Positions 7,464-20,590 of a stretch of 64,000 bases of DNA are shown here, piece after piece. Position numbers and translations under genes: made by a program. Where the stretch lies: contig JACQYB010000031.1 in NCBI GenBank assembly GCA_016208415.1, positions 47,461-111,460 on the forward strand. The letters run 5' to 3'. The stretch is from Betaproteobacteria bacterium. GTDB lineage: Bacteria; Pseudomonadota; Gammaproteobacteria; Burkholderiales; Rhodocyclaceae. The notes beneath the pieces were generated by a model that searched no databases, was not told the DNA's origin, and saw nothing but the letters and a program-made list of their open reading frames with translations. How positions within the stretch are numbered: position 1 is the first letter of the stretch; each line of letters opens with the position of its first letter.

Positions 7464-8366
7464 ATGAAGACCGTGACCAGCCGTGGCCTGTTCCCCACCG
7501 CGGCGGAAGAACTGAAGTGGGACGTGCGCCAGCGGCTGGCGATGCTGGAGGCCACGGTGCTGTGGGAGGTGCGGGTTACCACCGCAGCGCTCACCCGCCT
7601 GTTCGGCATCTCCCGCGGGCAGGCATCCAAGGATTTCAGCCTTTACCAGCGACTCGCGCCCGACAATTTGCTCTACGACCTCCACCTCAAGGCCTACCGG
7701 GCGTCCGGGTCTTTCGCGCCGCGCTTCATGCTCGGCACGGCGGAGGAATTCCTCTTGCTGGCCGAGGCGGGAAGCGCCCTCGGGCGGTCGGTGGTGGTAC
7801 CGATCACGCCCGGTTGTGTGGCCGTGGAGACGCTGCGCCCACCGGCACGCACGGCAGACCTGGGGGTGCTGCGGGCGATGCATGGCGCGATCCGGGCGGG
7901 ACAGCGCATCTCGGCACCCTACCATTCGCTCACCCGGGAGACCCGCAGCCTCGAACTGGAGCCCCACGCGCTGGTGTTCAACGGCTTTCGCTGGCACGTG
8001 CGGGCGTGGTGCGCCGAGCACGGAGATTTTCGGGATTTTGTTCTGGGTCGGTTCCCGGCGGTGCCGGTGGAGGTAGGACCAGCAAGGCACGGTGCGGCCG
8101 ACGACGACGACTGGCAGTATTGGGAAACGCTGCAGATTGAGCCCCATCCGGGGTTGTCGTTGAAGCAGCAGGCGGCCATCGCCGACGACTACGGCATGGA
8201 GGATGGACGCCTGCTGCTGACGGTGCGCCGGGCGCTGGTGTCCTACGTGCTTTCCATGCTGCGCCTGGATGGATCGGCGCCTTCCGATCCGAAGGCAGCC
8301 CAACTCGTGCTGTCGGCGCGGCAAGCGGCGAAGGCGCCCAGGGCGGGGAGCAACCGTGGGTATTGA
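7464..8366 (+). CDS. WYL-domain transcriptional regulator, BrxR/CapW-like
   Basis: A 300-residue protein with an N-terminal winged helix at about residues 12-75 (LFGISRGQASKDFSLYQRLA then NLLYDLHLKAYRAS), a central WYL domain with FNGFRWHVRAWC and FRDFVLGRF, and a C-terminal WCX-like part. The segment FGISRGQAS.D...YQ.LAP.NL.YD, the length and the domain order match the BrxR/CapW type of regulator, which binds inverted repeats and represses anti-phage operons. No BREX, CBASS or other defence gene is adjacent. It is flanked by the sugar kinase and by the nuclease gene whose GTG start lies inside its 3' end, suggesting coupled translation. ATG 7464 is preferred because the promoter abuts it. 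Confidence 0.8.
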   Translation: MKTVTSRGLFPTAAEELKWDVRQRLAMLEATVLWEVRVTTAALTRLFGISRGQASKDFSLYQRLAPDNLLYDLHLKAYRASGSFAPRFMLGTAEEFLLLAEAGSALGRSVVVPITPGCVAVETLRPPARTADLGVLRAMHGAIRAGQRISAPYHSLTRETRSLELEPHALVFNGFRWHVRAWCAEHGDFRDFVLGRFPAVPVEVGPARHGAADDDDWQYWETLQIEPHPGLSLKQQAAIADDYGMEDGRLLLTVRRALVSYVLSMLRLDGSAPSDPKAAQLVLSARQAAKAPRAGSNRGY

Positions 8367-9792
8367 GCGCATGGTCTTCGTGGATCTGGAGACCACGGGC
8401 GCCGACCCGGTGCGCGACCGGATTACCGAGATCGGCATCGTCGAGGTCACGCCGACGGGCAGCGCGTCGTGGAGCACCCTTGTCAATCCGGGCACGCCAA
8501 TCCCTGAATTCATTCGCCGACTTACGGGCATCAGCGACAACATGGTCGCCGATGCCCCGCCGTTCGAGGCGGTGGCGGGTGAACTGCTTGAGCGGCTGGG
8601 TGGTGCCCTGTTCGTTGCCCACAACGCCCGCTTCGACTATGGCTTCCTGCGCAACGAGTTCCGCCGCGCGGGGCGCCGTTTTCAGGCCGACGTGCTGTGC
8701 ACCGTGAAGCTCTCCCGCAAGCTCTTCCCGGCCTTCCACAAGCACAACCTGGACTCCCTCGTGGAGCGCCACGGGCTGGTGCCGCAAGATCGCCATCGTG
8801 CACTCGCCGACGCCGACCTGCTGTGGCAGTTCTGGCGCCACATCCACGAGGAGTTGCCCGCACAGGCCATCGACCTGGCCATTGCCGAACTGACACGCCG
8901 CCCCAGTCTGCCGCCCCAGCTCAGCGACGGCGTGGTGGACGACCTGCCCGAAGGGCCGGGGGTGTATCTGTTTTTCGGCGAGAATGGGGCGACCCTCTAC
9001 GTCGGCAAGGGCGTCAACCTGCGCCAGCGCGTGCTCTCGCATTTCGCCGCCGATCATGGCCAGCAGCGGGAGATGCGTCTGTCCGGGGAGGTGACGCGGC
9101 TGGAGTGGCGCGAGACCGCGGGCGAAATCGGCGCGCTGCTGCTGGAGGCGGAACTGGTCAAGGCCATGCAGCCCGCCCACAACCGGCGGCTTCGGCGCGG
9201 GGACGACCTGTGCGCCTGGCAGTTGCATGAGGAGGGGCCGGGAGATTTCCGCCCGCGGCTGGTGTGGGCGCGGGACGTGGATTTCGGGCGTCAATCCGAT
9301 CTGTATGGGCTGTTCGTGTCGCAGCGGGAGGCGCGCAATACCCTGGTCAAAATCGGTGAAGCCCATGGACTGTGCCCGGTCGTGCTGGGACTGGAGAAGC
9401 CCGCGGGCAGCGGACGCCCATGTTTCGGACGCCAGCTCGGTCGCTGCGCCGGCGCGTGCGTGGGGGCGGAACCGCGGTCGACGCACAGCGCACGGCTGAT
9501 GTCGGCCCTGGCGCGGCTGCGGATCAAGGCCTGGCCCTTTCCGGGCGCGGTGGGACTGGTGGAGCGGGACGTGATGCGCGGCCGCGAAGAGGTCCATGTG
9601 CTGGACAACTGGTGCTACCTTGGCACGGCCCGCAGCGAGGATGATCTGTGGGCATTGCTTGGAGATGCCGGCCATCGGGCGGCTTTTGAACTGGATACGT
9701 ACAAGATCCTGTCCCGGTGCCTGGCTCAGGGGAAGCTGGAAATTCGGCCTTTGAACCGGGTCGCGAATGACCCGGCGGAAGCCTCGTTCTGA
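8356..9792 (+). CDS. DnaQ-like 3'-5' exonuclease fused to a GIY-YIG (UvrC/Cho-like) nuclease domain
   Basis: A 478-residue two-domain nuclease. Residues 1-170 are a DEDDh exonuclease: Asp10 and Glu12 in VFVDLETTGAD, then HNARFDYGFLRNEF and HRALADADL. A GIY-YIG domain follows (LPEGPGVYLFFGENGATLYV then GKGVNLRQRVLSHF) and continues into a UvrC-N/Cho-like region (EAELVKAMQPAHNRRLR; CFGRQLGRCAGAC). The fusion is known in proteobacteria and is thought to act in DNA repair or damage incision, but its function is not firmly established. GTG 8356 is chosen: GGGGAG lies five bases upstream and it overlaps the WYL gene by 11 bases; ATG 8371 is the alternative. Confidence 0.88.
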   Translation: MGIERMVFVDLETTGADPVRDRITEIGIVEVTPTGSASWSTLVNPGTPIPEFIRRLTGISDNMVADAPPFEAVAGELLERLGGALFVAHNARFDYGFLRNEFRRAGRRFQADVLCTVKLSRKLFPAFHKHNLDSLVERHGLVPQDRHRALADADLLWQFWRHIHEELPAQAIDLAIAELTRRPSLPPQLSDGVVDDLPEGPGVYLFFGENGATLYVGKGVNLRQRVLSHFAADHGQQREMRLSGEVTRLEWRETAGEIGALLLEAELVKAMQPAHNRRLRRGDDLCAWQLHEEGPGDFRPRLVWARDVDFGRQSDLYGLFVSQREARNTLVKIGEAHGLCPVVLGLEKPAGSGRPCFGRQLGRCAGACVGAEPRSTHSARLMSALARLRIKAWPFPGAVGLVERDVMRGREEVHVLDNWCYLGTARSEDDLWALLGDAGHRAAFELDTYKILSRCLAQGKLEIRPLNRVANDPAEASF

Positions 9793-9885
9793 CCCGCCAG
9801 GGGGCGACCAAGGGCCGCCTTTCTGTCATCATCGCGCCTCTGCGGAGGGCGCAGTCCCGGCCTGTGACGACAACACATTGAAAAC

Positions 9886-11853
9886 ATGAGCTATTCAGAA
9901 TCATCCATCCGGGTCCTCAAGGGCCTGGAGCCGGTGCGTGAACGTCCCGGCATGTACACCCGCACCGATTCGCCGACCCACATCATCCAGGAGGTGATCG
10001 ACAACGCCGCCGACGAGGCGTTGGGCGGCTTCGCCAGGAAGATCGCCGTAACGCTGCACGGCGACGGATCGGTGTCGGTGGACGACGATGGGCGCGGCAT
10101 TCCGGTGGGACTGCACCCGGTGGAGGGGGTGCCGACGGTGGAGGTGGTGTTCACCCGGCTGCACGCCGGCGGCAAGTTCGACAAGAAGGCCGGCGGGGCC
10201 TACGCTTTCGCCGGCGGGCTTCACGGCGTGGGCGTGTCGGTGACCAACGCGTTGTCCACGCGGCTGGAGGTGAGCATCCGGCGCGAAGGGCGCATCCACC
10301 GCATGGCCTTTGCCGGGGGTGAGGTCGCGGAGCCTCTTGCCGTGGTGGGAACGGTGGGCGCGCGCAGTTGCGGCACGCTGGTACGGGTGTGGCCGGACGG
10401 GCGCTACTTCGACGCCCCGCGGGTGCGCCGCGCCGAACTGGAGCGGCTACTGCGCGCCAAGGCCATCCTGCTGCCGGGCCTGCGCGTCACCTTGACGGAC
10501 GAGGAGACGGGCGAGGAAAAGGCCTGGCAGTACGCCGACGGCCTGGTGTCCTACCTCGGCGAGAGCCTGCCGACAGGGGACGCGGCGGGCTACGTGAGTC
10601 CCATCTTTGCCGGCGAAGCCTATGCCGGTGCCGGCGATTCCGGCGGCTTTTCCGAAGGCGAGGGCGCGGCCTGGGCGTTGGCCTGGTGCGAGGCGGGCGG
10701 AGCGGGCGAGTCCTATGTAAACCTCATCCCCACGCTCACCGGCGGTACCCACGAGGCGGGTCTGCGTTCGGGCATCTACGAGTCGGTCAAGGAATTCGTG
10801 ACCCACCACGGCCTGTTGCCGGGCAAGGTGAATTTGCAGGCGGAGGACGTGTGGCGGCACGTGCGCTTCCTGCTGTCGGTGCGCATCCTCGATCCCCAGT
10901 TCCAGGGCCAGACCAAGGAACGGCTCACCAGCCGCGACGCGCTGCGGCTGGTGGCCTCGCGCATCAAGGATCCGCTGGATGCCTGGCTCAACGGCCATGT
11001 GGAGGAGGGCAAGCGCATCGCCGAACTGGCCATCAAGGCGGCGCTCACCCGCCAGAAGGCCGGCAAGGTGGTGGAGAAGAGGAAGCAGTCGGGTGCGGCG
11101 GTGCTCCCCGGCAAGCTCACCGACTGCGAGTCCCAGGACATCGCCCGCAACGAGCTCTTTCTCGTGGAAGGTGATTCCGCCGGGGGCTCCGCCAAGCAGG
11201 GGCGCGACCGGGAGTACCAGGCGATCCTGCCGCTGCGCGGCAAGGTCCTCAACACCTGGGAAGTGGCGCGCGGCGAGATCCTGGGCAACAACGAGGTGCA
11301 TGACATCGCCGTGGCTCTGGGTATCGATCCCCACGGTGCAGAAGCGCCGCAGGGCGTGCTGGACAACCTGCGCTACGGCCGGGTCATCATCATGGCCGAT
11401 GCCGACGTAGACGGCAGCCACATCCAGACCCTGCTCCTGACCCTGTTCTTCCGCCACTTTCCGAGGCTCGTCGAGCATGGCCACGTGTTCATCGCCCAGC
11501 CGCCGCTGTACGCCGTGAAGGTCGCAGCCCAGGGCAAGGGCCGCCCGGAGCGGCGCCTTTACGCCCTGGATGAAGCGGAGCGCGACCAGATCCTGGAGCG
11601 CCTGCGCGAAGACCGGGTGCGCATCGACCACGTCCACGTGGGCCGCTTCAAGGGCCTGGGCGAGATGAATCCGGAGCAACTGCGCGAGACGACCATGCAC
11701 CCCGACACGCGGCGCCTGCTGCCGGTGACGCTGCCGCCGGAAGCCCTGGAGCAGGCACGGAGCATTTTCACGCTGCTCATGGGCCGCGGCGAGGCCGCCG
11801 GGCGACGCGCGTGGATGGAGGCCAACGGCAACCTGGTGGAAGCGGACATCTGA
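9886..11853 (+). CDS. parE: DNA topoisomerase IV subunit B
   Basis: ATPase subunit of topoisomerase IV, which decatenates daughter chromosomes. The 655 residues match ParE rather than the longer GyrB. Visible are the GHKL ATPase motifs [19 protein letters not shown] and [15 protein letters not shown], the Lys-loop region QTKERLTS, and the TOPRIM domain with [29 protein letters not shown] and the acidic ADADVDGSH. The C-terminal [13 protein letters not shown] and [10 protein letters not shown] motifs are complete. parC follows after 19 bases, so they form an operon. An alternative reading as GyrB is made unlikely by the length and the parC partner. Confidence 0.95.
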   Translation: MSYSESSIRVLKGLEPVRERPGMYTRTDSPTHIIQEVIDNAADEALGGFARKIAVTLHGDGSVSVDDDGRGIPVGLHPVEGVPTVEVVFTRLHAGGKFDKKAGGAYAFAGGLHGVGVSVTNALSTRLEVSIRREGRIHRMAFAGGEVAEPLAVVGTVGARSCGTLVRVWPDGRYFDAPRVRRAELERLLRAKAILLPGLRVTLTDEETGEEKAWQYADGLVSYLGESLPTGDAAGYVSPIFAGEAYAGAGDSGGFSEGEGAAWALAWCEAGGAGESYVNLIPTLTGGTHEAGLRSGIYESVKEFVTHHGLLPGKVNLQAEDVWRHVRFLLSVRILDPQFQGQTKERLTSRDALRLVASRIKDPLDAWLNGHVEEGKRIAELAIKAALTRQKAGKVVEKRKQSGAAVLPGKLTDCESQDIARNELFLVEGDSAGGSAKQGRDREYQAILPLRGKVLNTWEVARGEILGNNEVHDIAVALGIDPHGAEAPQGVLDNLRYGRVIIMADADVDGSHIQTLLLTLFFRHFPRLVEHGHVFIAQPPLYAVKVAAQGKGRPERRLYALDEAERDQILERLREDRVRIDHVHVGRFKGLGEMNPEQLRETTMHPDTRRLLPVTLPPEALEQARSIFTLLMGRGEAAGRRAWMEANGNLVEADI

Positions 11854-11872
11854 AGCGGACGAAGCGGACGAC

Positions 11873-14251
<2,379 letters not shown>

Positions 14252-14384
14252 CTCCCGCAGGGGCTGGCGGGACCGGGACGCCCCCGGCGGGGTTGATCGC
14301 GCAAGGGGGCGTTCCGGCGTCGCCAAGACAGGCGGATACGACGGCGGGCGAGCGCCTGCAATATCGGGTAAGCTTGGATATAGA

Positions 14385-14407
14385 GCGCCGATCACCCTGA
14401 TCGGCGC
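14385..14407 (+). terminator. Hairpin downstream of parC
   Basis: Perfect 10-bp stem, gcgccgatca (14385-14394) with tgatcggcgc (14398-14407), loop ccc. It is followed by a broken T-rich stretch (gttctttcatttt). It may terminate parE-parC, although the U-tract is imperfect and the hairpin is 133 bases beyond the stop. Confidence 0.55.
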
Positions 14408-14450
14408 GCACTGTTCTTTCATTTTCCGCGCGCGAGCCGTTAATCCGTCG

Positions 14451-14891
14451 ATGATCGTCATCAATCTTTCCTGCAGCAAGGGGCACCCCTTCGAGGGTTG
14501 GTTCGCTTCCAACGATGAGTTCACCCGGCAATGGGAGGGCGGGGAACTCGTCTGCCCATTCTGTGGCGACCATCAGGTAAGCCGCTTGCCGTCGGCGCCG
14601 CGCATCCGGCGTCATGGCGCGTCGCAGCAGGGGAGGAAACCCGTCGGCGTGGGCGAGAAGGAACTGGCCATCCGCTCCTTCGACGCACTGGCGCGCATCG
14701 TCGAGCACATCATTGCGGAATCCGAGGACGTGGGGGAGCGCTTTGCCGTCGAGGCGCGGCGCATCCATGGCAACGAAGCGCCACAGCGCAGCATCCGCGG
14801 ACGCTCGACGGTCGCAGAAGCGGTGGAACTGCTGGAGGAAGGAATCGCGGTGCTTCCGCTGCCCGTTCCCCCGACGGGTGAGATGCACTGA
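14451..14891 (+). CDS. DUF1178 family protein
   Basis: A 146-residue protein with the DUF1178 layout: N-terminal CSKGHPFEGWFAS, a zinc-knuckle pair CPFCGD (Cys35, Cys38, together with Cys8 and His12), a variable middle and the C-terminal ESEDVGERFAVEARRIHGNE region followed by EAVELLEEGI. The family is widespread in proteobacteria, and no biochemical function is established to my knowledge. The Cys4/His-type N-terminus suggests a small metal site. It is followed directly by the hairpin repeat array, whose first unit starts at the base after the stop codon. Confidence 0.88.
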   Translation: MIVINLSCSKGHPFEGWFASNDEFTRQWEGGELVCPFCGDHQVSRLPSAPRIRRHGASQQGRKPVGVGEKELAIRSFDALARIVEHIIAESEDVGERFAVEARRIHGNEAPQRSIRGRSTVAEAVELLEEGIAVLPLPVPPTGEMH

Positions 14892-15098
14892 GCACCTGCT
14901 GAGGGTGCGTTTCAACCCGGCACCTGCTGAGGGTGCGTTTCAACCCGGCACCTGATGAGGGTGCGCTTCAACCGAGCACCTGCCGAGGGTGCATCTCAAC
15001 GCAGCCACCTGCCAAGGGTGGCCGGGGGCTTCTCAACCCAACACCCGTGTTGGCGGCGTCTCACTCGGGCACCCCCGCCGGGTGCATGTCAGCGGTTC
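14892..15098. repeat. Array of about seven diverged 28-bp hairpin-forming repeats
   Basis: Unit: GCACCTGCTGAGGGTGC followed by GTTTCAACCCG. Copies start at 14892, 14920, 14948 and 14976 (all exactly 28 bases), then 15004 (with a nine-base insertion), 15041 and 15069 (strongly diverged). Each copy can form a short stem (GCACC/GGTGC). In copy 5 the outer pair is switched to C-G (CCACC/GGTGG), in copy 6 the stem is CCAACAC/GTGTTGG, and in copy 7 GCACCC/GGGTGC, so pairing survives sequence change. The array fills the space between two convergent genes from stop codon to stop codon. There are no unique spacers, so it is not CRISPR. It may serve as a tandem terminator or a REP-like element. Confidence 0.85.
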
Positions 15099-15462
15099 AG
15101 GATTTGTTGCGGCCGTCGGAAACGTAGAGGTCATCCCAGGCCGTCTTGGGCGCGGGATTGACCTTGGTCATGTAGTGTTCCTTCAGGGCGAAGAACTCCG
15201 ACAGGATGGCCAGCGGAAACCCCTGTCGTCCCCCCCGCTGGTCGATCAGCAGATCGTCGAAATAGCGCTCCACGGCGCGCGGATGCGTCCACAGCCTGGC
15301 CAGCCGGTTGATGACGTGGGGAAAACGGTGGGCAGCCTGGGAAGGTCGCACGGATTCCGGCAGGCGCACGAGAAAGCGCAGACCCTCGTCCGTGAGTTCC
15401 TTGTCCTGGGACTTGCGAAGCGCCGAATAATCGGGCTCGTCGGCGAGTTCGTCGTATGGCAT
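15097..15462 (-). CDS. Conserved hypothetical protein, 121 residues
   Basis: I do not recognise a named domain. The sequence is protein-like and charged (DEPDYSALRKSQDKELTDEG; AVERYFDDLLIDQRGGRQGF). The LIDQRGGRQGFP segment and the LWTHPRAVERYF block look like conserved motifs of a small cytosolic protein found in betaproteobacteria. No signal peptide or membrane segment. ATG 15462 is chosen because AAGGA lies upstream at an acceptable distance (12 bases) and the upstream in-frame extension is low-complexity. Its stop codon abuts the hairpin repeat array. It is transcribed away from nothing obvious; the 266 bases upstream (15463-15728) contain no gene I can support. Confidence 0.7.
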   Translation of the reverse strand: MPYDELADEPDYSALRKSQDKELTDEGLRFLVRLPESVRPSQAAHRFPHVINRLARLWTHPRAVERYFDDLLIDQRGGRQGFPLAILSEFFALKEHYMTKVNPAPKTAWDDLYVSDGRNKS

Positions 15463-15728
15463 CAACTCGGATTTCCTTCGCCGGATGGGCTTGTGCGTAT
15501 CTGCCGGCGATGTGGGATTCGGATGTCTGGCGAGTTGGGGAAGGCCCGATGGCGCGGCGATTTTCACGGGCCGTCATCCCCAGGGCCATCGTTTGCATTT
15601 TGGCAGACGGCCGGCAAAATAGGAAGGCGGCGGCGTAGTTGACGACTTGGGGGCCGGAGCCGGCGGGTGCACAGAGGCGATGGCGCACTGTGTCGCCGGG
15701 CGCCGCAAACGGCAGGCGCGGTGGCCGC

Positions 15729-16319
15729 TCAATGAACGATGATCGACTCGACCCAGACGAGCTCGCAGGCTCCGTTGCCCGTGTCCGCACGGGTGAGGGA
15801 GGAGCGCCAGCGCCATCCATCGCTGGCCGTGATCTGGACGAGATATCCCTGAAGGTGCACCACCTCACCCACGCGCACCCGCCGCAGGCGCCGTTCCGTG
15901 GCAGCGTCGGAAGGGATGAGGTGCATGTTTGCACTGTGCCCGGCAATGGCCTGGTGCGGGATGGGTGCCTGGGCGGTGCGCCAGTAGTAGAAACGCGATG
16001 ACTGCGTGATGTCGATGGTGCGCAGGATGGCGCCGTCGGACATGGGTCCCCAGCCCAGCGCGAGGTCGATGGGAACCAGATCGGCGCCACGGTCGAAGCG
16101 GTAGATCTCCCGACCGAGCACCCGGGCCTCGACTTTGAACCGGGCCAGGGCTTCGATCTGGTATCCGGGCCGAATCAGGCGTGGCACCTCCGAAAGGGGA
16201 GTCTGGAGCGGCTCTCCAGGCGCCAGCATGCCATCCGGCCGGTCCATGGGTCGATCCGACCAGGCGGACAGCCCTCCCCACGCGCACAGCGCAAGCAACA
16301 GCACCAACCAGCGCTTCAT
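15729..16319 (-). CDS. Hypothetical exported protein, 196 residues
   Basis: The N-terminus MKRWLVLLLALCAWGGLSAW is a signal peptide or membrane anchor. The mature part contains LARFKVEARVLGREIYRFDR, LGWGPMSD, ITQSSRFYYWR, HSANMHLIPSD, VHLQGYLVQI and WRWRSSLTRADTGNGACEL. The last block is a strongly patterned motif that recurs in uncharacterised periplasmic proteins of proteobacteria. I cannot assign a function. It lies 41 bases downstream of the ETF-QO gene on the same strand and may be read from that promoter, but nothing in the sequence links it to electron transfer. Confidence 0.72.
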   Translation of the reverse strand: MKRWLVLLLALCAWGGLSAWSDRPMDRPDGMLAPGEPLQTPLSEVPRLIRPGYQIEALARFKVEARVLGREIYRFDRGADLVPIDLALGWGPMSDGAILRTIDITQSSRFYYWRTAQAPIPHQAIAGHSANMHLIPSDAATERRLRRVRVGEVVHLQGYLVQITASDGWRWRSSLTRADTGNGACELVWVESIIVH

Positions 16320-16360
16320 CGCCGCGGGGCCTCCCTATCGCCGGTGTCTCGCGACTCGCC

Positions 16361-18004
16361 CTACATGCCCATGTAGAGCGGTCCCTCACCGCCCTGGGGA
16401 GGCATCCACACGATGTTCTGGGTTGGATCCTTGATGTCGCAGGTCTTGCAGTGGACACAGTTCTGCGCGTTGATCTGAAGGCGGGGATTGGCGCCGTCGG
16501 TGTCGCGCACGATTTCGTACACCCCGGCCGGGCAATAGCGCTGCTCCGGGGCGTCATAGACCGCGAGATTGACCGCGATCGGCGTCTGGGCGTCCTTCAG
16601 CCGCAAATGGCAGGGCTGGTTTTCTTCGTGGTTGGTGTTGGAGAGGAAGACCGACGACAGCCGGTCAAAGGTCAACACGCCGTCGGGCCGCGGGTAGTCG
16701 ATGGGGATGCAGCGGGCGGCCGGAAGGAGCTTGGTGTGGTCGGCGTCGAGGTGCAGGGTCCATGGCGCGCGGCCGCGAAAGACGTGCTGGTCGATTCCGA
16801 ACATCGCCGATCCCAACCACAACCCCTTGCTCATCCAGGGCTTGAAGTTGCGGGCGCGATGCAGTTCGTCGTACAGCCACGACTGCCTGAAGCGGCGAGG
16901 ATAGTCGGTGAGTTCGTCGCTGGCGCGGCCCGCCGCCAGCGCCTCGGACACAGCCTCCGCCGCCAGCATGCCGGACTTGATGGCGGTGTGGGACCCCTTG
17001 ATCCTCGATGTGTTGAGGAAACCGGCGTCGTCGCCCACCAGGCAGCCGCCGGGGAAGATCAGCTTGGGCAGGGCTTGCAGCCCGCCGGCGGTGATGGCGC
17101 GCGCGCCGTAGGCAATGCGCCGTCCATCGTCGAAGAAGTCGCGCACCATGGGGTGGGTCTTGAGGCGCTGGAATTCCTCGTAGGGATTCAGATACGGGTT
17201 ACGGTAGTTGAGGCCCACCACCAGCCCTACCGACACCAGGTTTTCCCCGTAGTGGTACATGAAGGAACCGCCGTAGGTCGCTGCATCCAGGGGCCAGCCG
17301 GCGGTGTGCATGACCAGCCCCGAGTGGTGCTTCCCGGGCTTGATCTCCCACAGCTCCTTGATGCCGAGGCCGTACACCTGCGGGTCCGCGCCATGACGCA
17401 GATCGAAGCGCTCCTCCAGTTGCCTGCCGAGATGGCCGCGGCAGCCCTCGGCAAACAGCGTGTACCGGGCGTGCAATTCCATGCCCGGTTGATAGGCGGT
17501 GCCGGGCTTGCCGTCGCGGCCCACGCCCATGTCGCCGGTCACCACCCCCTTCACGGAACCGTCGGCGTGGAACAGCATGCCGGCGCCGGCGAATCCGGGA
17601 AACACCTCCACGCCCAGCGCCTCGGCCTGCTGGGCCAGCCAGCGGCAGACGCTGCCCAGGCTCACCACGTAGTTGCCTTCGTTGCGGAAACAGGCCGGCA
17701 GCAGGGAGGTGGAAAGCGCATGGCCGCCGGTTTCCGTGAGGAACAGGAAGCGATCTTCACCGACCGGCGTTTCCAGGGGCGCTCCCTGTTCGTGCCAGTC
17801 GGGGAGCAGTTCGGTGAGCGCCTGTGGATCCATGACCGCGCCGGAGAGAATGTGGGCGCCGATCTCGCTGCCCTTCTCGATGACGCACACGCTGACGTCG
17901 CGTTGCTCCCGGGCGGCGAGTTGCTTGAGCCGAATGGCCGCCGCCAGGCCGGCGGGCCCGCCGCCGACGACGAGCACGTCGAATTCCATCGATTCGCGGT
18001 CCAT
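16361..18004 (-). CDS. Electron-transfer flavoprotein:ubiquinone oxidoreductase
   Basis: Membrane-associated flavoprotein that passes electrons from reduced ETF (fatty-acid and amino-acid oxidation) to ubiquinone. The 547 residues match the family. The N-terminal FAD motif is VLVVGGGPAGLAAAIRLKQL. Central FAD and ubiquinone-binding segments include PGKHHSGLVMHTAGWPLD and GCLVGDDAGFLN. The C-terminal 4Fe-4S ligands are in NCVHCKTCDIKDPTQNI. ATG 18004 is preferred, with GAGGAGA just upstream; the 20 extra in-frame codons to 18064 are not conserved-looking. It diverges from the thioesterase gene. The etfAB genes are not in the window. Confidence 0.95.
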   Translation of the reverse strand: MDRESMEFDVLVVGGGPAGLAAAIRLKQLAAREQRDVSVCVIEKGSEIGAHILSGAVMDPQALTELLPDWHEQGAPLETPVGEDRFLFLTETGGHALSTSLLPACFRNEGNYVVSLGSVCRWLAQQAEALGVEVFPGFAGAGMLFHADGSVKGVVTGDMGVGRDGKPGTAYQPGMELHARYTLFAEGCRGHLGRQLEERFDLRHGADPQVYGLGIKELWEIKPGKHHSGLVMHTAGWPLDAATYGGSFMYHYGENLVSVGLVVGLNYRNPYLNPYEEFQRLKTHPMVRDFFDDGRRIAYGARAITAGGLQALPKLIFPGGCLVGDDAGFLNTSRIKGSHTAIKSGMLAAEAVSEALAAGRASDELTDYPRRFRQSWLYDELHRARNFKPWMSKGLWLGSAMFGIDQHVFRGRAPWTLHLDADHTKLLPAARCIPIDYPRPDGVLTFDRLSSVFLSNTNHEENQPCHLRLKDAQTPIAVNLAVYDAPEQRYCPAGVYEIVRDTDGANPRLQINAQNCVHCKTCDIKDPTQNIVWMPPQGGEGPLYMGM

Positions 18005-18117
18005 GTTCTCCTCGTTTCTCCGTGGCTTCCTGCTTGTGCGCCAGTAGCCGGGCTTATCGGCCAATGCAGGATTGTGATGGGGATTATAATTCGGCCGATT
18101 TGACTGCTGCGCTGGAA

Positions 18118-18558
18118 ATGGACAAACAAAAGCTTCTACTTCACGTGACCCGCATCCCCATTCGCTGGGGCGACATGGATGCGATGGGGCACGTCAATAA
18201 CACCGTCTACTTTCGCTACGCGGAGCAGGCGCGGGTGGAGTGGTTCGAAGGCATGGGATACGGCGTCAGTCCGCGCCAGGCGACGCCGGTGATCATCAAC
18301 GCAAGCTGCACTTTCCTGGTTCCGCTGACCTACCCGGACACGGTGGAGGTGCGCATGTTTGCCGGGCCGCCGGGACGCAGCAGCCTCCCCACGTTCTACG
18401 AGATGCGGCGCGGGGGCGATGGGCGCCTGTGCGCCGAGGGCTCGGCCAAGGTGGTGTGGATGGACCCGGCCACCGGGCGTTCGGCGCCGCTTCCCGAGGC
18501 GCTACGGGGCCTGTTCGAGGGAAGCGGGGTGCCATCCCCGCATGTGCCGGAACCGTAG
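18118..18558 (+). CDS. Acyl-CoA thioesterase, 4-hydroxybenzoyl-CoA (hotdog) type
   Basis: A 146-residue hotdog-fold thioesterase. The signature [20 protein letters not shown] contains the Asp that is catalytic in the 4-hydroxybenzoyl-CoA thioesterase/YbgC group, followed by the helix [12 protein letters not shown]. It hydrolyses an acyl-CoA of unknown chain. ATG 18118 is used because the fold begins right after it; TATAAT at 18085-18090 would place the transcript start about 20 bases upstream. The stop codon is two bases before the acetoacetyl-CoA synthetase start, so the pair is an operon. Confidence 0.85.
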   Translation: MDKQKLLLHVTRIPIRWGDMDAMGHVNNTVYFRYAEQARVEWFEGMGYGVSPRQATPVIINASCTFLVPLTYPDTVEVRMFAGPPGRSSLPTFYEMRRGGDGRLCAEGSAKVVWMDPATGRSAPLPEALRGLFEGSGVPSPHVPEP

Positions 18559-18560
18559 CC

Positions 18561-20522
<1,962 letters not shown>

Positions 20523-20590
20523 GAGCCATCCAGGCGGCGTGGGGCTGCTCTTGGCGCTGCCATCAACAATCAAGCACCCGAGGATCTCCC

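Noticed and set aside
14892-15098. CRISPR array suggested by regular 28-base repeats ending GTTTCAACCCG
   Set aside because: The copies abut with no unique spacers, later copies drift, and no cas gene is in the window.
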